DNA of 64,000 bases, taken from the NCBI GenBank assembly GCA_017506865.1, contig JAFCMP010000088.1:186001-250000 (forward strand). The letters are read 5' to 3'. The position numbers were made by a program, and so were the translations under genes. How positions within the stretch are numbered: the first letter of the stretch is position 1; each line of letters begins with the position of its first letter. The notes under the pieces were generated by a model. It was not told the DNA's origin, made no database searches, and saw only the letters and a program-made list of their open reading frames with translations. This document shows positions 52,601 to 64,000 of this stretch, piece after piece. This DNA comes from Tribonema minus. Lineage: Eukaryota > Sar > Xanthophyceae > Tribonematales > Tribonemataceae.

Positions 52601-55034
52601 CTTGCTGCTGTGACGGTCACAGTGGGTGCAGTGGAGTAGTTGAAGTAGGTGTTAAAGTTTGCAGTGCTCAAACACACCTGCAGTGCCAGGTGCGGTTGAT
52701 CATCGCTACGCAAGTCACCAGCAGCCATGGGCCGGTTACTTGCTGACAATCGCCAGCTAGCTTACTCAGACACTCGCTAACAAGGACATGTGGGCATACA
52801 TACATACAAGAACATCCACTGATTTGGTAGCTACCCACTGAACGCCCTTCCATCAGCTTCAGTGTGTGCAGCTCCACCTCATTCAATACCATCCTACAGC
52901 GCCGCGGCGGCTGCCATCAACAGTGCAACGCTACTCGTCCCCACCACACTGATTACGATGCGCGCATGTCACATTGTCAGCACTACAGAAATCAAGAGTG
53001 AGTCAATCACGAGCTCTTCCCTCACCTGCAGCGTCGGCAGCGGCGCGGAGCACCCCTGCCAGAACGCCGCGTTGGCGTCCTTGGCGGGCAGCGGCAGCGC
53101 GCCCTTGGCTGGCGCAGGCTGCGGCGCCCGGATTGGCACGTTCTTGGCCTCAGTCTGCGTGCGCCACTTGGTGAACACCTCGGGTAGCTGCTCGATGCTG
53201 TGCACCATGTCTGCGCGCGACACGCGAGCGCAGCAGGGAGGGGCGTGAGCTTTTGAACTGGTGGCAGAGTGTGACAGGCACTTGCGCAGGGTGCTGTGTC
53301 GCTGCCGCGGCAGCGCGCGTGAATGCGTACTACTCCAGGCGATAGCGCGTGCTGGGCGCGTTCTGCTTGGTAGCGGTGGGCCTGCACGCCAGCACTGTGC
53401 AACTAAGCCACTTCCACTGCTATCGCGGCGCTGGCACCCTGAGACAGGCGATGCGCTGAATGGTAGCTGCTCCATGACGTGAATGCGTTGATGGTGCTGG
53501 CAGGGCCAGCACCAGTGCATCAGAGTCTGCTGCCGAGTGCGCACGTACGCTGACGACTGCACGCGTGTGACTAGTGGCCTTCCAAGGGCCACCATCAGCA
53601 CCATGCAATAACAGTTTGACCGCCTTCGGGCAGTCACATGAAAGGCCTGTGATGACATGTATCTGCCAAGCATGGCAACGGTCTCTACATACCTGCTGGC
53701 AATCCTGTCTTGGTCGCCAGAATGCTAAGCAAGGAACAGCGGCATTTAAAGCCGGTACACGACACGCACACGCCAACCCGACTGCCAAATGCATAGAGTG
53801 TGAATGGCGCTTGTTCCGCGGGCGGACGCAAGACGCGGGCGCCCATGTGCGCACATGCATTGTAAGTGACAGGCTCATGACACCAGTGCATCCAAGCCCC
53901 ATGTGTTCAAGTTTCCACTAGATGGGCTGAAAGCGCAGCCACCACCTCAGCTTCTATACACCATGGTGTCAGGTCCATGTCTACATCTGTTGATTCAGAT
54001 GAGCTGCCTCCTGGGCAGTGAGTGAATGGCCCAACCGACCCCCAGGTTGAAGTGCACCGTTTGCAGGCTGTGAAGTTCAAGTCAATCACGCGATTGCTGA
54101 TGAGCTTCATCGGTGCCGCGCACCAGCACACTTCAATGCAGTACGCACACACCAGTTGATGAGCGAGTTGCGTTCACCTTCCGGGTGGTACAGCGTTGCG
54201 CCCCAGACGCGCTGCATGCTGAACTCCGCCCCCCCCCCCGCCCCCCGCGCGCTGCGCTCTACCGCCTCGTCCGCGGCCATCTCTTCGCTGGTGACCTCCG
54301 TCTGACACGTCACGATGTGCCTGCGCTTGTCGCCATCGCTCTGCAGCAGCCTGGGTATGAGTGCCTCTGGCGCCTCTGTGCTGACACACAAGTCGCTGCC
54401 TAGGCTCTGTAGGCTGTGTCTGAGGTCTGCCACGCATTCAAGCAGGAACCGCGTCCTGTAAGCGCCGGTCTTGGGAGAGCCGAACTCAGTCTCGCCGAAG
54501 TTGCGCGGGTCGAAGCAGTACACAGGCAGAACCTAATGCAACATGGTGGAAGGGGGAGCATGCGATCAGCGATAAGGAGCAACCTGAAGGCCCGTGCAGT
54601 GCAGTGCAGTGCAGTGCAATATCGAGTGAAGCACTCCATAGTTTACCTGTTGTCTTCTACTGTTTTGCATCGACGTACGCAGATAAGGGTGCTCAGCATG
54701 CGTCAGCACATGAACGCGGCTGCGCGTTGAGCGCCATCTTCAAACATGAGGATCTACAGTCAGAAAACGCAATGCAACGTCTGCCACTGACCTCCACTGT
54801 GTCGCCCCGCTCCTTGGCTTTAGCTGCTTCTTTGCTGGCAAGGTTTAGGCAGTAGTTATCAGCTACTCTCAGATCATTGCGAAAAAACACAACAACTTTT
54901 GTGCTTGCCATCCTGAGGCTGCCGAAGTTGTGATTGGAAGCGTGTGCTCTAGCTCGCAGCACAGAAGTAAATGCGCTGCTTCGAAGAGCACTGGCAGCGT
55001 AAGGAAGAGCAATGACCAGAAATGGTCGCCGCAT
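49698..55034 (-). CDS. Plastid-targeted cryptochrome-DASH photolyase
   Basis: Seven exons in consistent phase (55034-54792, 54532-54178, 53210-53026, 52462-52167, 51805-51712, 50791-50510, 49958-49698) give 571 residues. The photolyase N-terminal fold starts at [17 protein letters not shown]; next comes [20 protein letters not shown], a hallmark of CRY-DASH. The FAD domain has [70 protein letters not shown] and [22 protein letters not shown] enzymes repair cyclobutane dimers in single-stranded or looped DNA and bind FAD and a folate. The ATG at 55034 leads a signal peptide and [12 protein letters not shown] (AF at 21-22), so plastid import is likely. The last exon runs past the usual end into a Gly/Arg tail, so its 3' limit is less certain. 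Confidence 0.92.
51061..51191. repeat. 56-bp direct repeat in CRY-DASH intron
   Basis: Copies at 51061-51116 and 51136-51191 match at about 51 of 56 positions, starting CATGACATCACA and ending in GGCGC. They lie in intron 50792-51711. Confidence 0.88.
52106..52166 (-). repeat. Array of consensus 5' splice sites at an intron start
   Basis: On the minus strand the CRY-DASH intron that begins at 52166 opens with GTGAGT, and five more GTGAGT copies occur within the next 60 bases, three of them overlapping, in a CACT/GAGT microsatellite. Confidence 0.85.
54596..54620. repeat. (TGCAG)5 microsatellite in CRY-DASH intron
   Basis: Five TGCAG pentamers in tandem within the first intron of the CRY-DASH gene. 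Confidence 0.85.
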
Positions 55035-55204
55035 CTGGAGCTGATGCAATGGTAGAGTTCCTACTTTTGGATGCTTGGCTGAGTCACACTTGTAGCAACG
55101 GCGTCCTCCTCGGGGTCATCATATTTATCATCAGCAAGCAGGCGTAACCATGGCTCGCTTGTAGTTGTAACAATGCTTTTGCACGTGAATATCAGCGCAC
55201 AGCA
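55035..55204. promoter_or_regulatory. Divergent promoter between CRY-DASH and EF-hand genes
   Basis: 170 bp between the divergent ATGs at 55034 and 55205. It includes an AT-rich ATATTTATC stretch near 55120 that could act as a TATA-like element. Its bidirectional use is inferred. Confidence 0.5.
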
Positions 55205-58200
55205 ATGATTAGGAACCATGCCGACGTTGAGCTGCCATTCACCAGCACTGGCGCCAAGAGCAGACGCGGTAGCAGAGCCCTGGACTTCCCTTCGACAGCA
55301 AAGACATTTCAGCAGAAGAACGCATCAGTTGCGGGCCAGGACGGCATGCGTGCCGCTGCGTACAAATTGTTCACCAGATTGGACTACGACATCAATGGCC
55401 GCATCACAGCCTACGAGCTGGAAAGGTTTCTGTGCTTGGCTCTGGAGATGCCGCTGCAGCCTACGTTCGACATCACTTTCACAGGACAGGATCTGCACTT
55501 GGAGCTAGCAAGGGTTGATGGACGGCTGGAGGTGCAGGGGTGGGGCGAGGACATGGTCGGATACACCCAGAGTGGAAGCCCTCAGCTGTGCAAGGGGCTA
55601 GAGCTCCTGAAGGTGCAGGGTATTACGCTGCCGCATACTAAGGTGCGTTTCTGAGGACTCTTGTCACTGCAGGTCTGGATGTTACCTATTCATTGCACAT
55701 CATGATAGACGAGATGTGGTAGGTGAATGTACATACGCGCGCAAAGCTGCTCGATGAAGCTGCAATGGACCTACATGCTCCGTCATCGGAAGGTGCCGCC
55801 CAGAATCGCTGCTTTGTCCAGAGCAGCAGCTCAGAAGTCCACCGCAAGCTGCGCAGGCTACCGTACTGATCGGTCCAGCCACCACTCACGCCTCTGTGCG
55901 CCGCACTCTGCCCCCCCCGCACTGCGGCGCCGCTTCAACCGTCGAACAGGACCCCACGCGCAGCCTCGCAGGCGTACTTCGAGGCCTGGCGCCAGGCAAG
56001 CCCGTCACCGTCACCTTCGCCGCCCCGCCGCACATCGTGTCCCCCGCGGACTGCTGGCTGGACCTGCGCATCAGCGGCAGCGGCGGCAGTGGTGGCGCCG
56101 GGGGCGCGCGCAACGTCGCGGCGGTGCTGCCAACGGGCGCCTACCCCACGCGCGAGGCGTTCGCGTCCGCGGTGCAGGCGGCGGCGCGCGCAGCGGCGGC
56201 GCCGACGCTTGACGACCTCACGTGCGAGTGCGAGACGACGGCGGCGCGCGCGTCGAGCGGCGGCGGCGGCAGCGGCGGCGGCAGGGTCTCCGGCGCGGCC
56301 GTCTTCGTGCTCAGCACGCGCGTGACGCCGTTCCAGGTGGCGTGGGCCACGGGCGCGAATGCGGAGCGCTGCTGCCAGGCGCAGTTCGGCGCGGGGGTGG
56401 CAGCGCCGCCCGCGGACACGGATGCGGACACGCGGCACGTGCTGCGCGCGGCGACCGTCGCCTCGTACATGGGGCCGAACGCGCCCGTGCTGGCGCTGGT
56501 GGAGGGCGCGGCACGCAAGGTGACGTGCCATGGCACGTGGTGTCAAGCGTTTTTGCTGAAAGCATGGTCCGTGCTGCTGCGCAGTGAGTGCTGCAGTTGC
56601 GAAGGTTGATGAGGCGCATGGGCGCGGACACGGTGCAGCACTCGGCTCTTTATCCTTCTGCGCCGGGCGCCGTGACGCATGCGCTGCGCATCTGCAACTG
56701 CCTGCTGCGCCTGTACACCCGCTCGCCCCCTCCTGCCGACGCAGCCGCAGCACGGTCGGTAAACATCGCACACTGCAGCAGCAGTATTGTACGGACGCCC
56801 TCTCACACCGCCGCCCTCCGCACCCGCCTCCTCACATGACTCCACCCCCATCCCCGGCCCCTCGAACCGCAGCTGGCGCAAAACCTGTGCGCGGAGTTCG
56901 CCCCCCCCGGGTGCCCCCCTGGAACCGCCCCCGCCCTCGACTTCGAGGCCTTCCTCCCCCTCTTCGCGGCGCGCCTCAGCCCGGCGGCGCTGCCGTCGCT
57001 CGTGCAGCTCGTCGCGGGCCGCTACGCCGACGCGGCGGAAGCGGCGCGCCGCGAGGACGCGCGGGCGGCGGCGGCGGCGGCGCGCGTGCGGCGCGGCGCG
57101 CTGCTGGCGGCGCGGCAGGCGCGCAAGGCGGCGCAGCGCGCGCAGACCGCGGCGCAGCTCGGCAGCGGCGAGTATGGTGGGTGCGCTGGCTGTGGCACAC
57201 GCGATTAGCGCTGCTGCTGTGCTGTGTCTTGATGCGCGCGGCGGATTCCCTCACACGCCTGCATGATGCGCGTACGCACGGTGCGAGCCAGCTTGCTGCT
57301 CCGGCGGGTCCGGTGCACAGGGGGTCCAGCGCTTTGTGCTCATGAGCTCATGCGGACAAGAACATCATGCAGCACGTGCGTATGCATCCATGTTTAGGTG
57401 CGTCTGCTGCAGCGACGGCATTAGAGCCGTGTAGCGCAGGTGCACAGCAAAGGTGTGGTGGCCACAACATGCCAGGAGCGCAGCAAAGCAGAGCGTGCCC
57501 CGCAAGTTCTCTCGCCAATGTGCCTCGATCGGCGTCACGAAGCTGCACTGCAGGCACGCGCAGCACAGCATGCATCATCTCATGCTCATCGCAAAAACCA
57601 CAACCGCCTCTCGCCGGCTCTTGACCTCATGCCACTACCTCGATGTCCCCTCCCCCCTTCCTGTCCCCCGCATGCGCTGCGCAGGTCGCGGCAAGACGGG
57701 GCTGCTGGTGCGCATGGTCGCGCGGCCGCTGGCCAGGGCATTTGCGCGCACGGCGCCGCCGCCGCCGCCGCCGCTGCCGCGCGCGCAGGCCGTGGGCGCA
57801 ATGCTGCGCGTGCCCGCAGCGGAGCTCGAGCAGCGCCTCGCGGCTTTGCACGAGACGCGCGACGTCGCGCGGGCGCTGCGCCGCGCGCAGACGCGCCGCG
57901 CGCAGTTCGTGGGCCGCCGCCTCGCGCAGGCGCAGCGCGACAGCAGCGCGCGCGAGCAGCGGGAGAAGGTGCGCGCGCGCGGGCTCTCGCGCTCATGCAG
58001 TAGCTACGGCAGTAGAGCGCAAATGGCGCAGCAGCTGTCGTGCGCCGCGGCGGCGGTGCCGGGTACGCGAGGGGTGCGCACGTGGCCCTGATGGCTAGCG
58101 CGCGACCACCGGCGGAACGGGTGCTTTAGCTGCATGCGCCACTTGCTCTTGATGCTGCTAACCCTAACTGCTAACCCTAACCCTAAGCAGCGCCCGTGCG

Positions 58201-61200
58201 TGCCCGCTGCTCCCCGTCAGTTGCAATGGAGCGGCGTCCGCGCTGCAGCGTCCATCCCACCAGCGACGAGCGCACTTGCAGGCCCCGCACTCCCGCGTGA
58301 TCCTGCTAGCACACTTCTCATGACGTCGGCAGAAGCTGGGCACTGACGCCGGCTGCAGTGCGTAGCAGCGAAGGTGCTCCACCTGGAGCGGCAGGGCCTG
58401 CTGGGGCTAGATGAGAAGATCAGCCGCGAGCGCTACCGCCCCCCCCCCCCCCCCCCCCCCCCTCCTGCCAATCTCACCGCAGTCGACGATGCAACACGGT
58501 CACCGCCGCCACGCCCCGCCTGCAGCAGCTGCGCAGGCACACCATCTGCCATGCATCGCCGATCGCACTCGCTTCTACACCTCAACACACGTGCTGCAAG
58601 CCCCCCGCGGTGCAGGAGGCAGCAGCCGCGGCGCAGCTGCGCGCGCTCGTCAGCATGGACCTGCTGCCCTCCGCAGCGGAGCGCGCCGCCGCCGCCGCCG
58701 CCGCCGCAGCAGCAGCCCTGCCCGAGGAGCCCGACGACGTCATCGATCTGGGTCTGACGGCGGGCCTGGCGCTGAGCGCTGGTGCCGCGCCGCCGCAGTG
58801 CGCTGCGGAGGCGCTGCACCCCGCCTTCACAGGGTAAGCGTTTTTTTTTACATGTGCATCATGACTGTTTACAAGAAGGGAATCCTTTACAGGGCATGTG
58901 GGTCCTTGTTGGTTGCGTTTGCACCATCACGATTGACAGAAAGGGGTTGCCTAGGTGCCGATGAATCATCACGGACGCCCATCTGTGCACGCTGCCCGCT
59001 GGAGACAGCTTCACAATGAGTGATGCGCACACATGCAGTTTGCCCTTCAGCTAACAGTTTCGAAAACCACCGGCGAAATGCGAAGCCCAAGCCCCCCTGC
59101 AAATGCTGGTGCATGCTGTACCTGCATGGTACTGGTGCAACAGATCGGGCGGCACCCTCGCTCCTCTTTTCCATCCTGACTACTGAATACACGTGTGATT
59201 CTGCTTGGGAACCGCAGGTATGTGGTCAGGCGTATCGGAGCGCTGCCCCCGTGGGACCCCGCAACCGTCAGCCCCGTCTACTTCGGCGCGCTGTCGCGCG
59301 CGCACGCGGCGACGCGCCGCCAGAGCGCCGCCGCGATCATCCGCGTGGCCAAGGACGCTGTGCGGCAGGTGAGGCTGCGGCGGCTTCTGTCTAGCAGCGC
59401 ACTGCACGTTGAGCGAAGGGTTGCAACGCCTTCCGAGCACTGCGAGTGGAGCTAAGCAGCAGAGTCATTGCGGCGGCAGCGTGTGATTGTGTTGTTGTGC
59501 GCACCGGCCGCGTCGGCAGCGTGTCGGCGCCGCGGTGGCACGGTTAGCACCCGAAATGCAGTGCGGCCCGCAGGACAGACGTGATGCGCTGCATTGCATG
59601 TGCGCTGTGCTCATTGCCTGCGTGCCGCATGGCTTCTGTCATCCTGTCTGAATGTGCGCTGTGTGCTGTGTGCTTGCGGCAGCGTTCGGGCATTCGATAT
59701 TACTCCCAGGAATTGCCGGCTGCCGATCCCGCCTGCCTCACACATGCGGCATTCAAACGGTTGTAGCTGATGTCTGTAGCTCGGCTGGTTGTGGTACATC
59801 TTCACTTGGTGGCAGAGCGACAACGCTCAGCTGCACTCTGCCTGTACTCTCCCTGTACTCTGTGCGTTTGTGCTCAGGGGCAGCGCCGCCACAACGCGGG
59901 AGCACAGCACGTTTGGCAGGTGTTCCCGTGCGCGCCGATCAACAAAGGACAGGTGAGCCTACGCTAGCGGATTGCGTGCCTGGGACATGATGGTGTCAAA
60001 CTTGCTTGAATATGTGCATTGAATACATCCATGCAATCGATGCGTATTGGTCAGCGCTGTGTTGTCTGTGGCATCAACGGCCACTCCTACGGCGGCGCAC
60101 AGCGTACGTGCGCGCCCCGCGCGAGCGAGCCCGCCTGCAGCGCCAGAGTCGATGAGCCCCACGGCACACATGCGGCGCGCGCCGCCACGCGCCCTTCGCC
60201 CCACTAACTCAGCGCGCACGCACACCACGGCGACGCCTCTCCTGTGCCACGCACGCTGCACAGGTGCGGCAGGACCGCTTCGCGTTCGCGCGCGCCTACG
60301 ACCGCGGCGAGGTCGTCCACCCCTCCCTCTTCGGCCTGTCGACGCTGCGCCTGGCCACCGCTGGCGCCGCCGCCGCCAAGGCAGCGCCGCCGCTGCCGCC
60401 GCCGTCCTGCGTGACGCCGGTGATGGCAGGCTACCAGCTGCGGCGCGCGCCGCCCGCGGCGCTGCTGCTCGCCGCGGCCGGCGGCGCGACCGCCGCCGCT
60501 GCTACCGATGAGCGTGACCTTCGCTACGTGCGCGCGCTGGCCCCCGGCGACGCGTGTCCCACGTGCCTGCTGCGCAAGGCGGGGTGCCCGCGCTGCTGGG
60601 AGTACCCCGCGGGCTGGGCGGCACGCGACTTTGCGTACGAGGGGCCCGCGGGCAGCAGCGGCGCGGCTGCCGCCGCTGCGACCCTGGAGCTGCTGGCCGG
60701 CGCCGGCAGCGCTGCCCCGCCGGAGCGGCTGCCGCTGCACACGCAGCTTACCACGGAGTCGGTGAGTTCTCGAGGGGGGGGGGGGGAGAAGCAACTCAGT
60801 GCAGAAAGGGGGGATGCTGCGGCCGGTGCCCAGTTCCCGAGCGATGCATCGTGGTATATACGCATGATTGTCACGTAGCGTGATGATGCCGGCAGCTGCT
60901 CGTGGTCAGTTGCCAGAAGTTGTGCCCACGTCTGTGCATGCCATCGGGGGTCGGCGCCGCCGACGTGCGCTGCGCCAGCCTTTGGTGGCTCTCCATGATG
61001 ATGCTGCGTGCACCGGGCGTTCGCATGGAGGCATACAATACACTTCAACGCCACTCATTACCCATTTCGCATCTCTGCCGGACTACCCTTCAGCCCTTGC
61101 TTCGCAAGTTCAGCCGCCTTTACCGGTCCACCGTGCAGTCCTCTCCCCCACGCCCGTCAAGGCGCGCTGGCACGCTAACGCATCGCTGGCCCCGACGTCG

Positions 61201-63263
61201 CCCTTCGCACCGTCGATCACTGTCAAAACGCGCCTACACACAAATCATCACCTCCCCAGCTGCTCCTGTACATACCCCCCCCCCCCCTCTCCCTTTGCAT
61301 CCGCAGGCCATCCGCCTCTACCGCTCCATCGAGCAGTCCTTCATACGTTTCCTGGTCAAGGCGCTGCCGTGCGGCCCCGTCACGGCGCTCGCGTGCGAGG
61401 CGCGCTGGCCCGTGCACGCGCTCTACGCCATGCTGCGCGCCGCGAGCGCCGGCGGCGCCGCGCGCGACGCCTTCCTCTTCCTGCCCACGACCGCCGGCGC
61501 GTTCGCGCTCGACTGCGCGGAGCGCGCCGAGACGGACGTGAGCCTCGGCGTGCACACGGCGCTGCTGCCGCTCGCGCGCTACAACCTGACGGCGAACCGC
61601 AGCACCGTGTGCCTGCTGCTCTCGCCGTTCTTCAGCACGGTCAAGGTGAGTGTGAAAGGCGAGGCGGCGGCGCCGGCGGCGCGTGCGTGCATGCGTAAGT
61701 CAAGGTCGGGCTGGTATGGGGCAGCGTGCGTCGATTTGCGGGCCGCAAGACCGGGTAGGGCGGTGCCCGCGAGGGAATGCGTGCACATATGGGTGATCAG
61801 AAGGCACACATACTTGTATTTTGACAACAGCATAAGTGCGCACGCCTTTCATTCCTGAGAGACAGCCTGACGCTACCTACAATTATTGCTGTTTTTGGGG
61901 ATGCTCAAGGCATGACCCACAAGGGGGAAACTGATTCCGGGGCCAGAAAATCTAACAGTCCGTGCGAGCGTCGATGGGCACCTTGTGAAAGCAGCCACAC
62001 ACTCTGCACTCTGTGGCTATCAGCTTCCTGACTGGGTCCTCAGTGCACAACTTGATACCTTTAGGTGTGAGAAAAGGCAAACAAGAACGCACCCGAATGG
62101 AATGCTAGGGTTGTTGCATTGAGACATGACCCATCCAGGTGTACGCATCAAGTAGGTATGCTGCAAACGGCGGTGAGCCATGGTTCGTGTTATGGGATCC
62201 GGTTGTGCCAAGTGACAACTGACAGTGACCAATGTCATCAAGTCATGCCTGCTTGCTGGCGTCAAGCAACCAGGCAGCCTCAATGCTGGTGCCAGTAACA
62301 AGCAAGTGGTGTGCGGTTGCATATGACAACATATCGCCGGCACTGCATTGCTGCACATATTACAGTGTACAACCTCCGGAGTCCTGAGGTGCTGATGCCC
62401 TCCGAGGATGGCAGGCTTGCGCTATACGCGCAGCGTTATCAGCCGCGACGCGCAGCATGCTGCCGCGCATCAGGCGCAGCAAGGTCCTGCAACCACCTAA
62501 GGCACAGCATCTGTGCAGCGCATGTCCTGTGCACGCGCCATACAAGAGCCACCAGCGCGTCCGCACCGATGACTGAGCGCTGATGACTGCCGTCCTCTCT
62601 CACACCATCGCCGCGCCCCCCCGCAGACGGAAGAGTCCATACGCCAGTACCTGTCGCAGGAGCTCGTCATCAAGGAGAAGTACAGCACCGCCACGGTGCA
62701 GCACCTCGCCACCTGCCCCGCGCATCCCGAGCAGGACCCAGTGCAGCGCGCGCTCGTGGCGCTGCTCAGCTCGCGCGCGCAGCTGCACGCCGCGCTGCAC
62801 GAGGACGACCGGTGAGTCACGTGCATCGCCGGACCCACCTACTGCATCTACTTGACCGTGACGTTTGCGCCAGTGAGTGTGTGTGGGGCATCGCACCCCA
62901 TTGTGGCCGACAGTCAAAGCGTGTTGCCGCGTTCAGCTTGACAGATCGGTGCAGTGCGTATGAGTTGCTGGTCGTACGCGGCCGCATTCATCAGAATGCT
63001 GGTTTGCGGTGCGCTGTGGCAGTTTTGCTGCAGAGCCCTGCTGTGCGCGCGCTTGTCGTGTTGAATACCAGTGCGCTCAGCATTGCCGCATGTGTCGCTT
63101 CTACGTCTGCAGGCACCGCGCGCTGCAGGCGCGCAGGGAGCTCATCAGCGAAGCGGCCAGGATCAGGGCGGCCGTTGAAGCAGAGCAGGCCAGATGCCCG
63201 CGTGTCAGAGGCAGCAGGACGCTGCCATGGGCAGCCACTGCTTCAGCACACAAGACTGGATGA
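55205..63263 (+). CDS. Long unrecognised protein with an EF-hand and double CxxC motif
   Basis: Exons read in phase: 55205-55642, 55950-56519, 56873-57176, 57685-57968, 58616-58833, 59218-59368, 59878-59952, 60264-60761, 61307-61645, 62627-62811, 63113-63263. These give about 1,070 residues. A further piece at 58374-58440 (VLHLERQGLLGLDEKISRER) looks coding and starts in phase, but runs into a 20-plus C tract with no visible donor. Near residue 60 is a canonical EF-hand loop, DYDINGRITAYE. Later parts are Ala/Arg-rich helices likely to form coiled coils, a CPTCLLRKAGCPRCW double CxxC in exon 60264-60761, and a well-behaved region around IRLYRSIEQSFIRFLVKALP and TEESIRQYLSQELVIKEKYS. I do not recognise the family. 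A calcium-responsive scaffold is one possibility, not a claim. Confidence 0.7.
58158..58186. repeat. Interstitial telomeric repeat in an intron
   Basis: CTAACCCTAACTGCTAACCC and a further CTAACCCTAA: about four telomere-type units with a small interruption, in the non-coding stretch 57969-58373 of the EF-hand gene. Confidence 0.88.
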
Positions 63264-64000
63264 CCACAACACACGCACACAAAATGTCACAGTGTTCAAA
63301 CACCATGATGCCAGGCATCACGCCTCCACAAAACAACTCTGAAAGTGCCATGTGGGGCGTCGTGGTGCGCTCAGAGCCCCTAGGGCAGCGTATGCTGGTC
63401 TGTGCCTCAAGGCCACCGAGGGCTGACATGCTTTTCACGAGTCGCTGTTGCTGCATCCTGCACGCAAACTTTGTTGCCGGTGCTGCGTCCTGCAACGTCC
63501 GCCCCTTTGCCCCAACTGGTCTGTCAGATGACCTGCATGCTAAAGTGGCAGTGCTGCCGCATGATCTGATTGACAAGTGGCAACTTTTGCAACAATGCTG
63601 GTCACAAAGACCAGGACAGTAGGTCTCTGGTGGCCTCTTGATTATCAGTCTCCACGACCCGCGATTGCGTTTGTGCCATTAGGCAGGTCATGTCAACCAT
63701 GAGCAGACGTCAACTGGCAGGCAGCGCAATGTCCATCGTGCGCATCTTTGTCGATGCTAGGCACGGGGCGCCCACTAGCAGTCCTGTTGACCATTTCTGT
63801 CCAAGGCAGAAGGCCCTGGTGCTGTTGCGCTACATGGTCAGTTGACGCTAACATGCGCTTCAGTGTCAAGCGCCTTGACACGCGCTGCCTGACAGAGCCG
63901 AGCCCGCAGACATCCGTCCAGAGGTTTTCCTGCCAAGCGTGCAGTGCACAATCACGCGCTCCGCACCCATGGGGCACTCCATCATTATGCCAGCTGCTGA
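63264..64000. other. Region after EF-hand gene, no gene recognised
   Basis: Window-end sequence, probably 3' UTR and spacer. Open frames at 63194-63622 (+) and 63693-63977 (-) lack motifs or phase support. Confidence 0.5.

Noticed and set aside
54153-54177. Later donor for CRY-DASH exon 2 (after NSLINW)
   Set aside because: It would create a stop at the junction. The GTGAAC donor ending at 54178 keeps phase and gives the expected [14 protein letters not shown] junction.
1-64000. Bacterial-type operons, CRISPR arrays, rRNA genes
   Set aside because: No array, rRNA or polycistronic layout was seen. Genes have spliceosomal introns.

Overview
This is nuclear DNA of a GC-rich, intron-rich photosynthetic eukaryote, most likely an ochrophyte stramenopile (brown/yellow-green algal side; the exact lineage is a guess). 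The main evidence is a gene with tandem EsV-1-7 cysteine repeats, a family first described in brown algae, and several nuclear proteins that begin with a signal peptide followed by a phenylalanine-centred motif (AF/SF), the entry signal for complex red-derived plastids. Introns are GT-AG (one is GC-AG), and many have 3' splice sites preceded by long runs of C. No rRNA, tRNA, CRISPR or recognisable transposon coding sequence was found. Gene models were built by hand from splice sites and reading-phase agreement.

Layout. 1-2109 (+): 3' part of an EsV-1-7 repeat protein. 3060-4682 (+): ubiquitin-specific protease. 6504-17753 (-): 13-exon Pmp-like beta-helix, Cys-rich, multi-pass membrane protein; three of its introns carry telomere-type repeats. 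20124-22309 (-): 4-exon chromatin protein joining a SAP30-type Sin3-binding motif to an SGF29 tandem Tudor domain. 23138-24248 (+): unknown helical protein. 25317-26369 (-): plastid-targeted NarL/LuxR response regulator resembling Ycf29. 27349-27918 (-): 2H cyclic phosphodiesterase. 28196-29028 (+): GNAT acetyltransferase with a plastid-type presequence. 30633-38814 (-): 10-exon UPF1/SMUBP2-like SF1 helicase. 38953-41405 (-): OTUD6-like deubiquitinase. 41881-47364 (-): alanine-rich AT-hook protein. 47535-48617 (+): plastid-targeted RuvX/YqgF. 49698-55034 (-): plastid-targeted CRY-DASH. 55205-63263 (+): long unrecognised protein with an EF-hand and a double CxxC motif.

Functional themes. Five genes (response regulator, GNAT, helicase, RuvX, CRY-DASH) look plastid-directed, and three of them handle nucleic acid, suggesting plastid genome maintenance and expression. 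Two deubiquitinases and two chromatin-type proteins make up most of the recognisable rest. Several gene pairs are divergent with short shared promoters (170-277 bp). The most unusual items are the SAP30-SGF29 fusion, telomeric repeats inside introns, the symmetric phase-1 exons of the beta-helix gene, and an in-frame duplication that gives the GNAT gene two possible starts.
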